DNA of 42,192 bases from an uncultured bacterium (GTDB taxonomy: Bacteria > Elusimicrobiota > Elusimicrobia > Elusimicrobiales > Elusimicrobiaceae), in NCBI GenBank assembly GCA_949298795.1, contig CASFXV010000013.1, positions 1-42,192 on the forward strand, in the 5' to 3' direction. Position 1 is the first letter of the stretch; every line of letters begins with the position of its first letter. Shown here one piece after another: positions 32,980-41,668 of this stretch. The notes under the pieces were generated by a model that was given only the letters and a program-made list of their open reading frames with translations, ran no database searches and was not told where the DNA came from. Made by a program: the position numbers and the translations under genes.

Positions 32980-34443
32980 ATGACAGTAAGAGTGAGATTT
33001 GCCCCGTCCCCAACCGGGTTTTTGCATATAGGCGGGGTTCGTACTGCGCTTTTTAACTACCTTTTCGCTAAAAAGAATAAAGGCACGTTTTTGTTACGTA
33101 TTGAGGATACGGACGAGGAACGCTCCACCCAAGCCTCTACGGACGCTATTTTTGAAGGAATGCAGTGGATGCAGTTAAATTGGGACGAAGGCCCTATGCC
33201 GGACGGTACTTCCAAAGGGCCGGATACGCCTTATTACCAAGCCCAGCGCGCCGATATGGGCATTTATAAAAAATATATTGACCAACTCCTTGCCGAAGGC
33301 AAAGCCTACAAATGCTATTGCACCGAAGAAGAGCTGGAAGCCAACCGCCAAAAATGCCTGGCGGAGCACCGCCCTCCTAAGTACAGCGGCAAATGCCGGG
33401 ATTTAACCCCCCAGCAGCAAGCGGAGCTGGAAGCCCAGGGGCGCAAGTATGTTATTCGTTTCCGCATGCCTCAGGAAGGGGACGTGGAATGGGATGACAT
33501 GATTCGCGGGCATGTAAAATTTGCCAGCAAAGATTTGTATGATTTGGTTATCCAAAAAACCAGCGGATACCCCACCTATAACTTTGCCGTAGTGGTGGAC
33601 GACCACCTAATGCGTATGACGCACGTAATCCGCGGCGATGACCATATTTCCAACACGCCGGCGCAAATTCAAATTTACCGCGCGCTGGGCTGGAAAGAAC
33701 CTGTTTTTGCCCACTTGTCTATGATTCACGGGCCGGACGGAAAAAAACTTTCCAAACGCCACGGCGCGACCAACGTGGTGGAATTCCAAAAGATGGGATA
33801 TCTGCCGGAAGCGCTTAAAAACTATTTGGCGCTGCTTGGCTGGTCCACCCCGGATTCCCAACAGCTTTTTGCCCCGGGAGAATTGGAAGAAAAATTTGAT
33901 ATTTCCGGCTGTCAGCCCAGCCCGGCCGTTATGGACCCGGAAAAACTGAACTGGATGAACGGGGAATATATCCGTCATACTTCGCTTTCCCGGTTAACGG
34001 ATTTGGCTTTGCCGTTTATCACGGCGGCGGGGATTGACGTTTCTAAGGTGGACCGTGCCCGCTTGGAAGGCATTATCGGCCTGGAGCAGGAAAAATATAA
34101 ATTGTTAACGGAAATACCGGACTTAATCCGATTCTTCTTTGAAGAACCGAAATTTGAGACCGACGCGCTGGAAAAGGTTTTTGCTAAGCCGGAAGCCAAA
34201 AGCGTGCTGGAAGGCATGGCGAAAGTATACGGGGACTTGGCCGATTTTACAGAAGCCAATTTGGAAGCGGCCGCCCGTTCCTACGCCAAAGAAAACGGCA
34301 TGAAAGCCGGGCAGATTTTCCACCCGGTGCGTGTGGCGGTTTCCGGCCGTACCCACGGGCCCACTTTATTTAAAATGTTGGAATATATGGGCCAGGATAC
34401 CGTTGTGGCGCGTTTAAAAGCCGCTGTGGCTTTGTGTAAGTAA
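32980..34443 (+). CDS. gltX: glutamate--tRNA ligase
   Basis: Charges tRNA-Glu. The 487-residue class I synthetase has the HIGH-type motif HIGG at residues 16-19 within PSPTGFLHIGG, the KMSKS-type motif KLSKR near 257-261, and cysteines in YKCYCTEE and YSGKC (about 107-135) that may bind zinc. The C-terminal helical anticodon-binding half (about 320-487) is intact. Start ATG 32980 has SD AGAGGA 5 bases upstream. The frame stays open back to 32656, but that part overlaps the divergent phosphoesterase and has no synthetase similarity. No gatCAB in the window, so it is not known whether it is non-discriminating. Confidence 0.97.
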   Translation: MTVRVRFAPSPTGFLHIGGVRTALFNYLFAKKNKGTFLLRIEDTDEERSTQASTDAIFEGMQWMQLNWDEGPMPDGTSKGPDTPYYQAQRADMGIYKKYIDQLLAEGKAYKCYCTEEELEANRQKCLAEHRPPKYSGKCRDLTPQQQAELEAQGRKYVIRFRMPQEGDVEWDDMIRGHVKFASKDLYDLVIQKTSGYPTYNFAVVVDDHLMRMTHVIRGDDHISNTPAQIQIYRALGWKEPVFAHLSMIHGPDGKKLSKRHGATNVVEFQKMGYLPEALKNYLALLGWSTPDSQQLFAPGELEEKFDISGCQPSPAVMDPEKLNWMNGEYIRHTSLSRLTDLALPFITAAGIDVSKVDRARLEGIIGLEQEKYKLLTEIPDLIRFFFEEPKFETDALEKVFAKPEAKSVLEGMAKVYGDLADFTEANLEAAARSYAKENGMKAGQIFHPVRVAVSGRTHGPTLFKMLEYMGQDTVVARLKAAVALCK

Positions 34444-34448
34444 ACTGT

Positions 34449-34463
34449 CTGGGGCTCCCCAGA
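34449..34463 (+). promoter_or_regulatory. hairpin between gltX and the GYF_2 gene
   Basis: TCTGGG-GCT-CCCAGA just after the gltX stop, followed by AAGGAAC (SD of the next gene) and not by a T run. It is not a proper terminator and may modulate processing or translation of the downstream gene. Confidence 0.35.
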
Positions 34464-34472
34464 AGGAACGGC

Positions 34473-36752
34473 ATGAAATATTGGGTTTTTGAAAATGGTG
34501 ATGTGCTGGGTCCATTCCCGCTGCAGGAGTTAATGAAGCGGGAGGGATTTGGCCCTCATAGTTTGGTGTGTCCTGAAACCCAGGGGGAAGAATCTTCCGC
34601 TTGGAGGGAAGCCTCTTCTTATGCCGATTTCCAATTTGAGGAGCCCCTTGCGCAGTTTCCTTCTCCCATATTAAGCGATGTGGAAAAGCCGGACGTGTTT
34701 GAAGAGGAGTTAAACACCCTGTTGGAAGAAAAGTCTCCCATCATATCTCCTGAACAGCCTGTGGCGCAGGAACCGGCTGAAAATTTACATGTTCCCTCCC
34801 AGGCGCCCTCCAAACCCGGCCCGATAGAAGACTATTTTAATAATATCAAAGGCGAAGATTTAGGCAATATTTTAGGCATACCGGATCCGAATGAAAATTC
34901 CGATATGAATTTATCCCGTGCGCTAAACAGCCAATTTGCCCAAACGAAACCCCCCGTCAGTGAAGGGGAAGACTCCGTCTTGGAAGAGGACCCCTTTGAT
35001 GCTTTTACCGCAAAAGAAGACTTAACGGATAAGCAAGAGTCCATAGAAGATGATTTGGACGCGGTGGAACCCATTACGCAGCAAGTTCCCGTGGTTTTGG
35101 TTTCTCCTTCTCCGCAGGAAGAGCCTTTCCACCCCAAGTATCGTATTCGTAAAAAGAGAGAAGAGCAAACAGACATAAAAGAAAACCCCGTTCCTCCGCA
35201 GGCTTCCGCAGAACACGGCGCACCTCAGGTTAGTTCTTCTTTGGCAAAAGAAGAACAAAAAGACCCGGCGGAAGAGGAAAGTGCGGTTTTATTAAAAGAA
35301 AACCCTGCGCCTGCTCCTTTGCCTAAACCTTCCGAAGAAGAGCCTGCGGCGCAAATGCCTGCCGCTGCCCAGGCAGAAGAAAAATCCCCGGCGCAAGAAA
35401 TCGTATCGCTTCCTTTATCTCAAGAGGCCCGGCCGGAGGAACCCTCTTTGGATAAGACCCCTTTACCCAAAACTTTTGCACAAGGTATTTCTTTATCTTT
35501 GCAGGATGAAGAGCCGCTGTCTGTCCAATTGGGGGAAGACCCTGCGCCCGTTGTGCAGACCCCGGTTAAGAAAGAGGAGACTGCCCCTTTAGTTAAGGAG
35601 CCGAAAGAAACTTCTTCCGCTCCTCGCCAATCGGATAACCGGCCGCCCAAAGCGGAAAAAGAACAAAAAGAACCTTTACAACAAGCGGCGCTTCCTGAGG
35701 CGGATAAAACGCCCAAAGCCGCCATAAAAGCCCAACCTTCGGCGGCACCTGTTGAAAAGCCGGCAGCCGCCGAAACGGCGCAAGCGGCCCCGCTGGGAAA
35801 TACGCAGCCGGAGGTTTCGTCTGCGGCCCCCAAAGAGGAGGCAAAAGCCCCCGTTTTAGCTGTTTTGCCGGAAGACAAAAAAGTACAGCCGTCCCCTAAG
35901 CCGGAGCCGGAACAGAAACCGGCGGCAGTGTTGCCCGTTCAAGAAACGCAAGCGGCCCCGGAACCGGAAAACAAGCCGGCGGTAATTCCGCCCGCTAAAG
36001 AAGAGCAATCGGCGCCGCAGTCCGCCCAGCCTAAAGAAACGGCCGCGGCAAGCCCCGTGGACGGTATTTTTCAAGAGGCGCCTGTAGAAACCCCTGAAAT
36101 AAAAGAACCCATCAAAGACGTGGCTCCGGTGGTGGACACGCAAGTGAACCGGGTAAAACCTACCCTAAAGAAAACGGCGGAGATAGACCAATTTTTAAAT
36201 GAAAAAATACAAGAAGAAAAATCGCGTGTTCCCGCTTCCAAAAAAATGCTGTGGGCCGTTGGGTTTTTAGCGGTTATATTAGCGTTATTGGGGTTGTTAT
36301 GGCTGTTTGGGCAGCAACAGGCTGTTACCGCCAATAAACAGCCTGTCCCAGCGGTGGTGCAGGACAACGCTCCGATAGATGAACTAATGCCCGATACCGC
36401 GCCGGATGTTCCTTCCGCTCAAGAAGTTTTATCCATGCCGCAGGCGCCTAAAGCGCCGGAGGTTTCTGCGCAGGATATGGCTTTGCAAGTGGTAAAAAAT
36501 TATGAGCTGCCCGACTCTAATGGCAAAATAGCGGATTATTTTGATAGGATTTATAAAAGCAAGCTGGCCCAAGGGTATAATGCGGTGTGGTCCGCCACGC
36601 CGCTGCACAATAATGTATATATTGTAAAATATCGGTTAAGCAAGACTCGCTTGGAGCCGGTGGTGTATTTGTTTCAAGTGGACGTTTCCACAAACAAATT
36701 AATAGGCGCTTTAAATAATATAACGTTGGACTTGGTAGGAAAAATAAATTAA
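34473..36752 (+). CDS. GYF_2-domain, proline/glutamate-rich single-pass membrane protein
   Basis: 759 residues. An N-terminal GYF_2-like domain (1-50; YWVFENGDVLGPFPLQEL with the GPF signature) faces the cytoplasm. A long disordered Pro/Glu/Lys/Ala stretch (about 55-560) follows, then a basic helix (about 565-590), one transmembrane segment (about 591-612), and a periplasmic part: a Pro-rich linker and a compact C-terminal domain (about 665-759) with YNAVWSATPLHNNVYIVKY. No known function. GYF domains bind proline-rich peptides, so the protein may bind its own tail or partners. Directly upstream of pilT (20 bases), suggesting a pilus or envelope role. SD AAGGAACG. Confidence 0.75.
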   Translation: MKYWVFENGDVLGPFPLQELMKREGFGPHSLVCPETQGEESSAWREASSYADFQFEEPLAQFPSPILSDVEKPDVFEEELNTLLEEKSPIISPEQPVAQEPAENLHVPSQAPSKPGPIEDYFNNIKGEDLGNILGIPDPNENSDMNLSRALNSQFAQTKPPVSEGEDSVLEEDPFDAFTAKEDLTDKQESIEDDLDAVEPITQQVPVVLVSPSPQEEPFHPKYRIRKKREEQTDIKENPVPPQASAEHGAPQVSSSLAKEEQKDPAEEESAVLLKENPAPAPLPKPSEEEPAAQMPAAAQAEEKSPAQEIVSLPLSQEARPEEPSLDKTPLPKTFAQGISLSLQDEEPLSVQLGEDPAPVVQTPVKKEETAPLVKEPKETSSAPRQSDNRPPKAEKEQKEPLQQAALPEADKTPKAAIKAQPSAAPVEKPAAAETAQAAPLGNTQPEVSSAAPKEEAKAPVLAVLPEDKKVQPSPKPEPEQKPAAVLPVQETQAAPEPENKPAVIPPAKEEQSAPQSAQPKETAAASPVDGIFQEAPVETPEIKEPIKDVAPVVDTQVNRVKPTLKKTAEIDQFLNEKIQEEKSRVPASKKMLWAVGFLAVILALLGLLWLFGQQQAVTANKQPVPAVVQDNAPIDELMPDTAPDVPSAQEVLSMPQAPKAPEVSAQDMALQVVKNYELPDSNGKIADYFDRIYKSKLAQGYNAVWSATPLHNNVYIVKYRLSKTRLEPVVYLFQVDVSTNKLIGALNNITLDLVGKIN

Positions 36753-36772
36753 ACCAAAAGAGGGTTAATCAT

Positions 36773-37852
36773 ATGATACTCATGGACGATCTGTTTAAAC
36801 TGATGAAAGCAAAAAACGCTTCCGATATTCACCTTACCGTAGGCGTTCCGCCGGTGCTTCGTATTGAAGGGCGTTTGTATGCCACGCAGTTTGAAGTACT
36901 TACCAAAGAAAGCGCCCAGACGCTCATTTACTCCATCATGACGGACGAACAACGCCAGCAGTTTGAAGAAAATTTAGAGTTGGACTTCTCTTTCGGTTTA
37001 AAAAGCTTAGGCCGTCTTCGTGTAAATATTTATAAACAAAAAGGCTGTGTGGGCGCAGCCTTGCGTTCCATTCCCAATGATTTTAAATCTTTTGAAGAAT
37101 TAAACTTGCCCCCTGTGGTGTACAATATCATGAAGTTAAACAAAGGCTTGGTATTGGTAACCGGGTGTACGGGTTCCGGTAAATCCACCTCTTTGGCCAG
37201 CATGATTAACTATTTAAACATGAACGAAAGCAACCACATTATGACGGTGGAAGACCCTATCGAATTCGTCCATCCGCATAAACGCAGTATTGTAAACCAG
37301 CGTGAAGTGGGTTCTGATACGCATTCCTTCCAGGCGGCCTTAAAACACTTCTTGCGTCAGGACCCGGACGTGATTCTGGTGGGCGAGTTGCGCGATATTG
37401 AAACCATTGAAGCCTGCTTGACCTTGGCGGAAACCGGGCACTTGGTGTTTGCCACCCTGCACACCAACGACGCCGTGCAGTCCATCAACCGTATTATTGA
37501 CGTGTTCCCGGCCAACCAACAGCCGCAGGTGCGCACGCAGCTGTCTTTCGTGTTGGAGGCTATTTTGTCTCAGCAGTTAATTCCCACGCTGGACGGCCGC
37601 CGCGCCATGGCCTGCGAAGTGTTGCTTGCCAACTCTGCCGTGCGCAGCTTAATCCGTGACGGAAAAGCGGAGCAGATTCTTTCTACCATGCAAACCAATG
37701 CCGGCATGGGTATGATTACCATGAACCAGGCGTTAGGTGATTTGTATATTAAAAAGAAAATCAGCTATCAGGAAGCCATCGGCCACTCGGGCGATCCTTC
37801 CGGCTTTAAAACTTACTTGCAGCAAAAATTGGGAACAAGTAATTTTAAATAA
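36773..37852 (+). CDS. pilT: type IV pilus retraction ATPase
   Basis: A 359-residue hexameric ATPase that depolymerises type IV pili for twitching, adhesion and DNA uptake. Walker A GCTGSGKST (about 131-139), Asp box HIMTVEDPIEF (about 157-167), Walker B VILVGELRD (about 200-208), His box ATLHTNDA (about 226-233) and the retraction-specific AIRNLIRE motif as AVRSLIRDGK (about 290-299). ATG 36773 with GAGGG 8 bases upstream fits better than ATG 36782. No pilB, pilC or pilin is in the window. Ends at two hairpin terminators. Confidence 0.95.
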   Translation: MILMDDLFKLMKAKNASDIHLTVGVPPVLRIEGRLYATQFEVLTKESAQTLIYSIMTDEQRQQFEENLELDFSFGLKSLGRLRVNIYKQKGCVGAALRSIPNDFKSFEELNLPPVVYNIMKLNKGLVLVTGCTGSGKSTSLASMINYLNMNESNHIMTVEDPIEFVHPHKRSIVNQREVGSDTHSFQAALKHFLRQDPDVILVGELRDIETIEACLTLAETGHLVFATLHTNDAVQSINRIIDVFPANQQPQVRTQLSFVLEAILSQQLIPTLDGRRAMACEVLLANSAVRSLIRDGKAEQILSTMQTNAGMGMITMNQALGDLYIKKKISYQEAIGHSGDPSGFKTYLQQKLGTSNFK

Positions 37853-37864
37853 CATGATTTCAAA

Positions 37865-37890
37865 AAGGGGGCTGTATAAGCCCCCTTGCT
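37865..37890 (+). terminator. terminator after pilT
   Basis: AAGGGGGCT (37865-37873), loop GTATA, AGCCCCCTT (37879-37887). The T tract after it is weak. Confidence 0.7.
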
Positions 37891-37897
37891 ATTTAAT

Positions 37898-37933
37898 AAA
37901 GACCCTCCGCCATGCTTAAAGCGGAGGGTCTTT
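37898..37933. terminator. bidirectional terminator between pilT and the Tiki-like genes
   Basis: AAAGACCCTCCGC (37898-37910), 10-base loop, GCGGAGGGTCTTT (37921-37933): a 13-bp perfect stem with A/T ends, usable on both strands. Confidence 0.88.
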
Positions 37934-37946
37934 GCATAAGAAGGGT

Positions 37947-39014
37947 TTATCGTGATGGCTGGGGAGAAAGCTGCGGATGAATGCGTATGATAACGTCCGT
38001 CCCCAAAATAGGGCTGAACTGCGGGTCTATCCGGTCCACAAAAGCGTTTAATATCCAACCCGATGTATACGGGGCGGGCAGAGGCGTTTTGCCGCGGGAA
38101 GTGATTAAATCCCATTTAAAATCAGTCAAATTATTTTCTTTTTGTGTACGTATGGACAAAGTTAAAATTTGGTCTTTATTCCAAGGAGAAATACCTTTCC
38201 TCCCTTGTTTTAAGAAAGCAGCGTTCCCCTCAATAAAGCGCGCCGGAGCGATGAAGACTAAAATGTCTTTTGTTTTCCCAAAAATATTTTGGGAATAATA
38301 CGGGGAAACTTCTCTCATCCAGCTTTCCCACTGGTTTTTAACTGGTAAACCGGCTTGAGCATTTAGGGTTACAAACAACAGATTGGGCTGGTGTAACAAT
38401 TCTTTAAAGAAAGGATCCGCCCCGTTTTCTCTGTGAAAGCGGGAATATTGGCCGGAGGAGTAAGGCTGTTTGGTCGGCGGGAAAAAAGGGCTTGCCACAA
38501 TAATTTTGCTTTGCGGATTTTGCGCGTTTAGGGTTTTTATCAGTTTGATTATTTGCGCTTGGGAACCGGGTGTCCAGTTGGCAGCCAGCAATATTTTGTT
38601 TTTCTCTTTAATAAAAGGGGTGTAATTTACGGAGTTTACGTGTATAAAATCCCGTTTGAAGGTGGCTTGTATTTGCTCTGCATGGCGGCGGATGAAAGCC
38701 AGCTGTTTGGCTTCTTGCTGATATGCGGGGGACTGGGGACGTATGCCTTGCTGCACGGCCCAGGCCGCCAAGGCTTTTTTATCTAAGGCCGCGTTTATTT
38801 GGTTGAGCTTCCATATTTTACCGGCTTGTTTAGAGGCGGCCCGTATTTGGTTTTCCGTTATGGCAGGAAGTATTTTTTTTGAGAGGCTTTGCTCTTTTTG
38901 GGCGGCTTTTTTAGCGGCTTTTTGCATGGTTTTTTTCCAACGCTGGGCGTAACTTGGCGCAGCCGCGCTGAACAGCAACATCATAAGCAGGCACAGGTGC
39001 AGAATGGGTTTCAT
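37947..39014 (-). CDS. exported Tiki/ChaN-like paralog without the metal-site residues
   Basis: A 355-residue protein with a signal peptide (1-23, ending SYA), a Lys/Ala/Gln-rich helical region (25-80) and a C-terminal domain that aligns in order with its upstream neighbour: KILLAANWTPG against VIFAAVHHYDP, QNPQSKIIVASPFF against KNPKAQVLIAAEAL, and ILVFIAPARF against LILVIAGEAH. At each of the three positions where the neighbour has His, Glu or GEAH, this protein lacks them, so it looks catalytically dead. I choose ATG 39014, which starts a clean signal peptide and lies 6 bases after TATAAT with no SD. The family link is by reading only. Confidence 0.6.
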   Translation of the reverse strand: MKPILHLCLLMMLLFSAAAPSYAQRWKKTMQKAAKKAAQKEQSLSKKILPAITENQIRAASKQAGKIWKLNQINAALDKKALAAWAVQQGIRPQSPAYQQEAKQLAFIRRHAEQIQATFKRDFIHVNSVNYTPFIKEKNKILLAANWTPGSQAQIIKLIKTLNAQNPQSKIIVASPFFPPTKQPYSSGQYSRFHRENGADPFFKELLHQPNLLFVTLNAQAGLPVKNQWESWMREVSPYYSQNIFGKTKDILVFIAPARFIEGNAAFLKQGRKGISPWNKDQILTLSIRTQKENNLTDFKWDLITSRGKTPLPAPYTSGWILNAFVDRIDPQFSPILGTDVIIRIHPQLSPQPSR

Positions 39015-39020
39015 ATTATT

Positions 39021-39026
39021 ATTATA
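39021..39026 (-). promoter_or_regulatory. -10 box of the dead Tiki-like gene, leaderless geometry
   Basis: TATAAT on the minus strand, 6 bases (AATAAT) before ATG 39014. Confidence 0.5.
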
Positions 39027-39085
39027 AACAGGCGGCCGATAAAAAGACAGGGCCCAAAGTCCCTTGTGAAGCGGGACCAAAAGAC

Positions 39086-40282
39086 CTATAAGGGGGTATT
39101 GATGTATAAATCCGCCCCTAATAACTGGGCGGTTTTGGGATCTGTTTGTTTGATGATGTAATACTGCGGCCCAATAATGCGCAGTTCCGCGCGTCCGGGC
39201 AGTTTATCCCAAAAAAAGTTGGAAAATAGATTGGCGTTGCGGGTGGAAAAATCAATCACGGCGGAACGTTTTTCTTTCATAATACCCGGTAAATTTTGTG
39301 GGAACATGTAGCGCAGGTGCGCTTCGCCGGCTATTACCAAAATTAAATCATAATCTTCCCCGGTTTCTAGCATTTTTCTTTTCCGTTCTTCTGCAATGTG
39401 TTTGGCCCACTGCCGGTTGCGTTCTTCCAGCCCTATGGGGGATTTGGCGTAAAGCGTTTGGTTTTCTTTCCCGTATTTTAATAACTGGGCATAATTTTCC
39501 AACGGTAAAAAGGAAATGCCGTTTTCTTGGGCCAGGGGGGTATAGGGGTTAAAAGAGGGCCCCCAGTGGCTGGCTTTTAACCATTCTAAAGACAAGTTTT
39601 CTTCCGTCAGCAGCGGGACGGGCTTGCCGTTTAAAGTGGTGGATAAAGCCTCGGCCGCTATTAATACCTGTGCTTTTGGATTTTTGGCCTTATATTGTTT
39701 TACCAAAGACACAATTTCATGCGAAGCCGGCGCTAGGAAAGGGTCATAATGGTGTACGGCGGCGAAGATAACATTTTTGTCTTCCAGCAAAGCCAAGTAA
39801 TCAGGCGGGTTGGCGGAAACGGTTTGCGTAATGTGTTGGAGGATGCTTTCCCGGTTGTTTTGTATGTAACGGACGCGGGTAAGAAAATGCTTTCTAAAAA
39901 ATGCGGCCATTTTGGTATTGCGGGCTAAAAATTCCGCGGGGAATGTGGTTTTGGCCAAAGGCACCAATTCATCAAATTGGTTCAATATGGCTTTGGCCAG
40001 CGGGTCTGGGGTAAGCTGGCGGAGTTGGGCGTAAGCTGCGGCGGCCGAAAAATTTTTTTCCACCTCTTTCTGCCAGTTTTTTAATTCTTCCTTTTGTTTA
40101 AAGGACGGAAGGGGTTGGCGTTGTTTTTTAAAATGGGGGTTTTTGCTGGGGTGGCGCTTACGGGCTTTCTGTATTCCTTTAAAAGCACGCTGGGAGTATG
40201 GCTGCGCCTGCACGTAAGAAGCAGACAAGCCGATCAGTAAGCTTGCGGCAAGCATATTGACGAAAAGTGGAAGCACTCTCAT
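39086..40282 (-). CDS. exported Tiki/ChaN/TraB-superfamily-like protein
   Basis: A 398-residue protein with a signal peptide (1-26, ending VQA), a very basic linker (28-65), a helical middle (70-160) and a Tiki-type domain. The first His motif is FAAVHHYD (H177/H178), then AAEAL (E211), then a clear G-x2-H motif in VIAGEAHL (G319-H322). Tiki-superfamily proteins (TraB, ChaN, EreA) use two such His motifs and acidic residues for metal-dependent proteolysis, haem binding or ester cleavage. The activity here is unknown. TAAAAT lies 6 bases before ATG, with no SD. Paired with a degenerate copy downstream, each with its own promoter box. Confidence 0.6.
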   Translation of the reverse strand: MRVLPLFVNMLAASLLIGLSASYVQAQPYSQRAFKGIQKARKRHPSKNPHFKKQRQPLPSFKQKEELKNWQKEVEKNFSAAAAYAQLRQLTPDPLAKAILNQFDELVPLAKTTFPAEFLARNTKMAAFFRKHFLTRVRYIQNNRESILQHITQTVSANPPDYLALLEDKNVIFAAVHHYDPFLAPASHEIVSLVKQYKAKNPKAQVLIAAEALSTTLNGKPVPLLTEENLSLEWLKASHWGPSFNPYTPLAQENGISFLPLENYAQLLKYGKENQTLYAKSPIGLEERNRQWAKHIAEERKRKMLETGEDYDLILVIAGEAHLRYMFPQNLPGIMKEKRSAVIDFSTRNANLFSNFFWDKLPGRAELRIIGPQYYIIKQTDPKTAQLLGADLYINTPL

Positions 40283-40288
40283 ATTTCT

Positions 40289-40294
40289 ATTTTA
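40289..40294 (-). promoter_or_regulatory. -10 box of the Tiki-like gene, leaderless geometry
   Basis: TAAAAT on the minus strand, 6 bases (AGAAAT) before ATG 40282, with no Shine-Dalgarno. Confidence 0.5.
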
Positions 40295-40330
40295 TTTATT
40301 TTTAGGCAGGGCATGCCAGGGCTAAAAGAC

Positions 40331-41662
40331 CTAAGCGGTCATGGGCCCGTCTGACAAGGTTTGCTTGTCGCGCAGTTTGCGGTGGTAGGTAATGGCAAAA
40401 CGGTGGACTTCATCGCGTATTTCCATAAGCAGGTTGAGGGCCGGGTCCCCAATAGGCAGTTTGATGCTTTCGGCGGCGCCCGGCAGGTAAATTCCTTCAT
40501 GCGTTTCCGCCAGCGCGATAAACGGTATATACAGCCCCGCCCGCTCAAAAGCGTTCATGGCGGCGTGTATTTGGCTTTTCCCGCCGTCCAGCAAAATTAA
40601 GTCAGGCATTTGGGAGGGGTCTCTTTTTATTTGGCGCAGGCGGCGGAATACATTTTCCTCCATCATGGTAAAATCGCTCCCGCCGCGCTGCGGCAGTTTG
40701 GAACGTATTTTAAAGCGCCGGTAGTGTTCGGTATTTTTTTCACCGTTTATAAAACACACCATACAGCCTACGGCTTCCCGCCCAAACAGGTGGGAATTGT
40801 CAAACGCTTCTATGTGGGCGGGTAGTTTATGCATGCCGATAACCTCCGCCAGACGTTTTAGTTTATCGGTATTATCCATGGCGGTAACAATCTTTTCTTC
40901 TTTAAATTTGCCCACCAACACGCGTTCTTTCATGTGTTCCAGCGCTTGTAAAAAATTGCGGTACACGGCGGCTTGCTCATACTCTAAATTTTGGGAACAG
41001 CGGCGCATTAACGCCGTAATGCTGCGGGTGATGTTGTCAAAATCTCCTTCTAAAAACAAAGCCATGCGCTGGGCGATTTCGCGGTATCGCTCATAAGATA
41101 TTTTCCCCGCGCAGGGGGCCGGGCATTGGCCGGTATGATAGTAAATGCAGGTTTTGATTTTTTTTTCGTCCAGCGGTTTTTGGCGGGAAAAGTTCCACTT
41201 GCACGGGCGCAGCGGGGCGTATTTGCTTTTCCATAAAAAGCGCAGCAGGCTTTTGACAATGCTGGATTTGGGATACGGCCCAAAGTACAAATCTTTCCCC
41301 GGGGTGCGGCGGCGGGTTAAGTGCAGGCGGGGAAAGTCTTCCCCCATGGTAAGTTTTAAATAGGGGTAGCTTTTGCCGTCTTTGCCTAAAGAATTAAAAA
41401 AGGGCTGGTAGCGTTTGATTAGTTTCTCTTCCAATACAAGGGCGTCCCTTTCGCTGGCGGTGGTTACGTAATCAATTTTAGCGATGAGGGGCAGCAGGCA
41501 GGGCAGTTTCCAGCCGCGGGAATAGAGGTTGGAGGCTTGGAAATATTGTTTTACCCGGTCCGCCAGGTTTTTGGCTTTTCCCACGTAAATAATGGCGCCC
41601 TCTTTGGAACGCATAATGTAAACGCCGGGTTTATTTGGTAAAATAGAAAGCCTGGGATCCAT
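40331..41662 (-). CDS. uvrC: compact UvrC nuclease of nucleotide excision repair
   Basis: 443 residues, where UvrC usually has about 600. Present: the GIY-YIG nuclease (11-90; GVYIM, IIYVGKAKNL, catalytic Glu in LEEK at 78/79); the iron-sulfur cysteines C154, C172, C180 and C184 (C-x17-C-x7-C-x3-C); the UVR motif (about 205-243); and the RNase H-like nuclease with D288 in AFDNSH, D359 in LLDGG and H420 in DEVHRF. Missing: the long region that normally separates UVR from the second nuclease, and the C-terminal helix-hairpin-helix pair. All catalytic residues are present, so both incisions are possible. No SD; TGTTAAAAT ends 6 bases before ATG. Not a truncated fragment, as both ends are clean. 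Confidence 0.9.
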   Translation of the reverse strand: MDPRLSILPNKPGVYIMRSKEGAIIYVGKAKNLADRVKQYFQASNLYSRGWKLPCLLPLIAKIDYVTTASERDALVLEEKLIKRYQPFFNSLGKDGKSYPYLKLTMGEDFPRLHLTRRRTPGKDLYFGPYPKSSIVKSLLRFLWKSKYAPLRPCKWNFSRQKPLDEKKIKTCIYYHTGQCPAPCAGKISYERYREIAQRMALFLEGDFDNITRSITALMRRCSQNLEYEQAAVYRNFLQALEHMKERVLVGKFKEEKIVTAMDNTDKLKRLAEVIGMHKLPAHIEAFDNSHLFGREAVGCMVCFINGEKNTEHYRRFKIRSKLPQRGGSDFTMMEENVFRRLRQIKRDPSQMPDLILLDGGKSQIHAAMNAFERAGLYIPFIALAETHEGIYLPGAAESIKLPIGDPALNLLMEIRDEVHRFAITYHRKLRDKQTLSDGPMTA

Positions 41663-41668
41663 TTTTTT

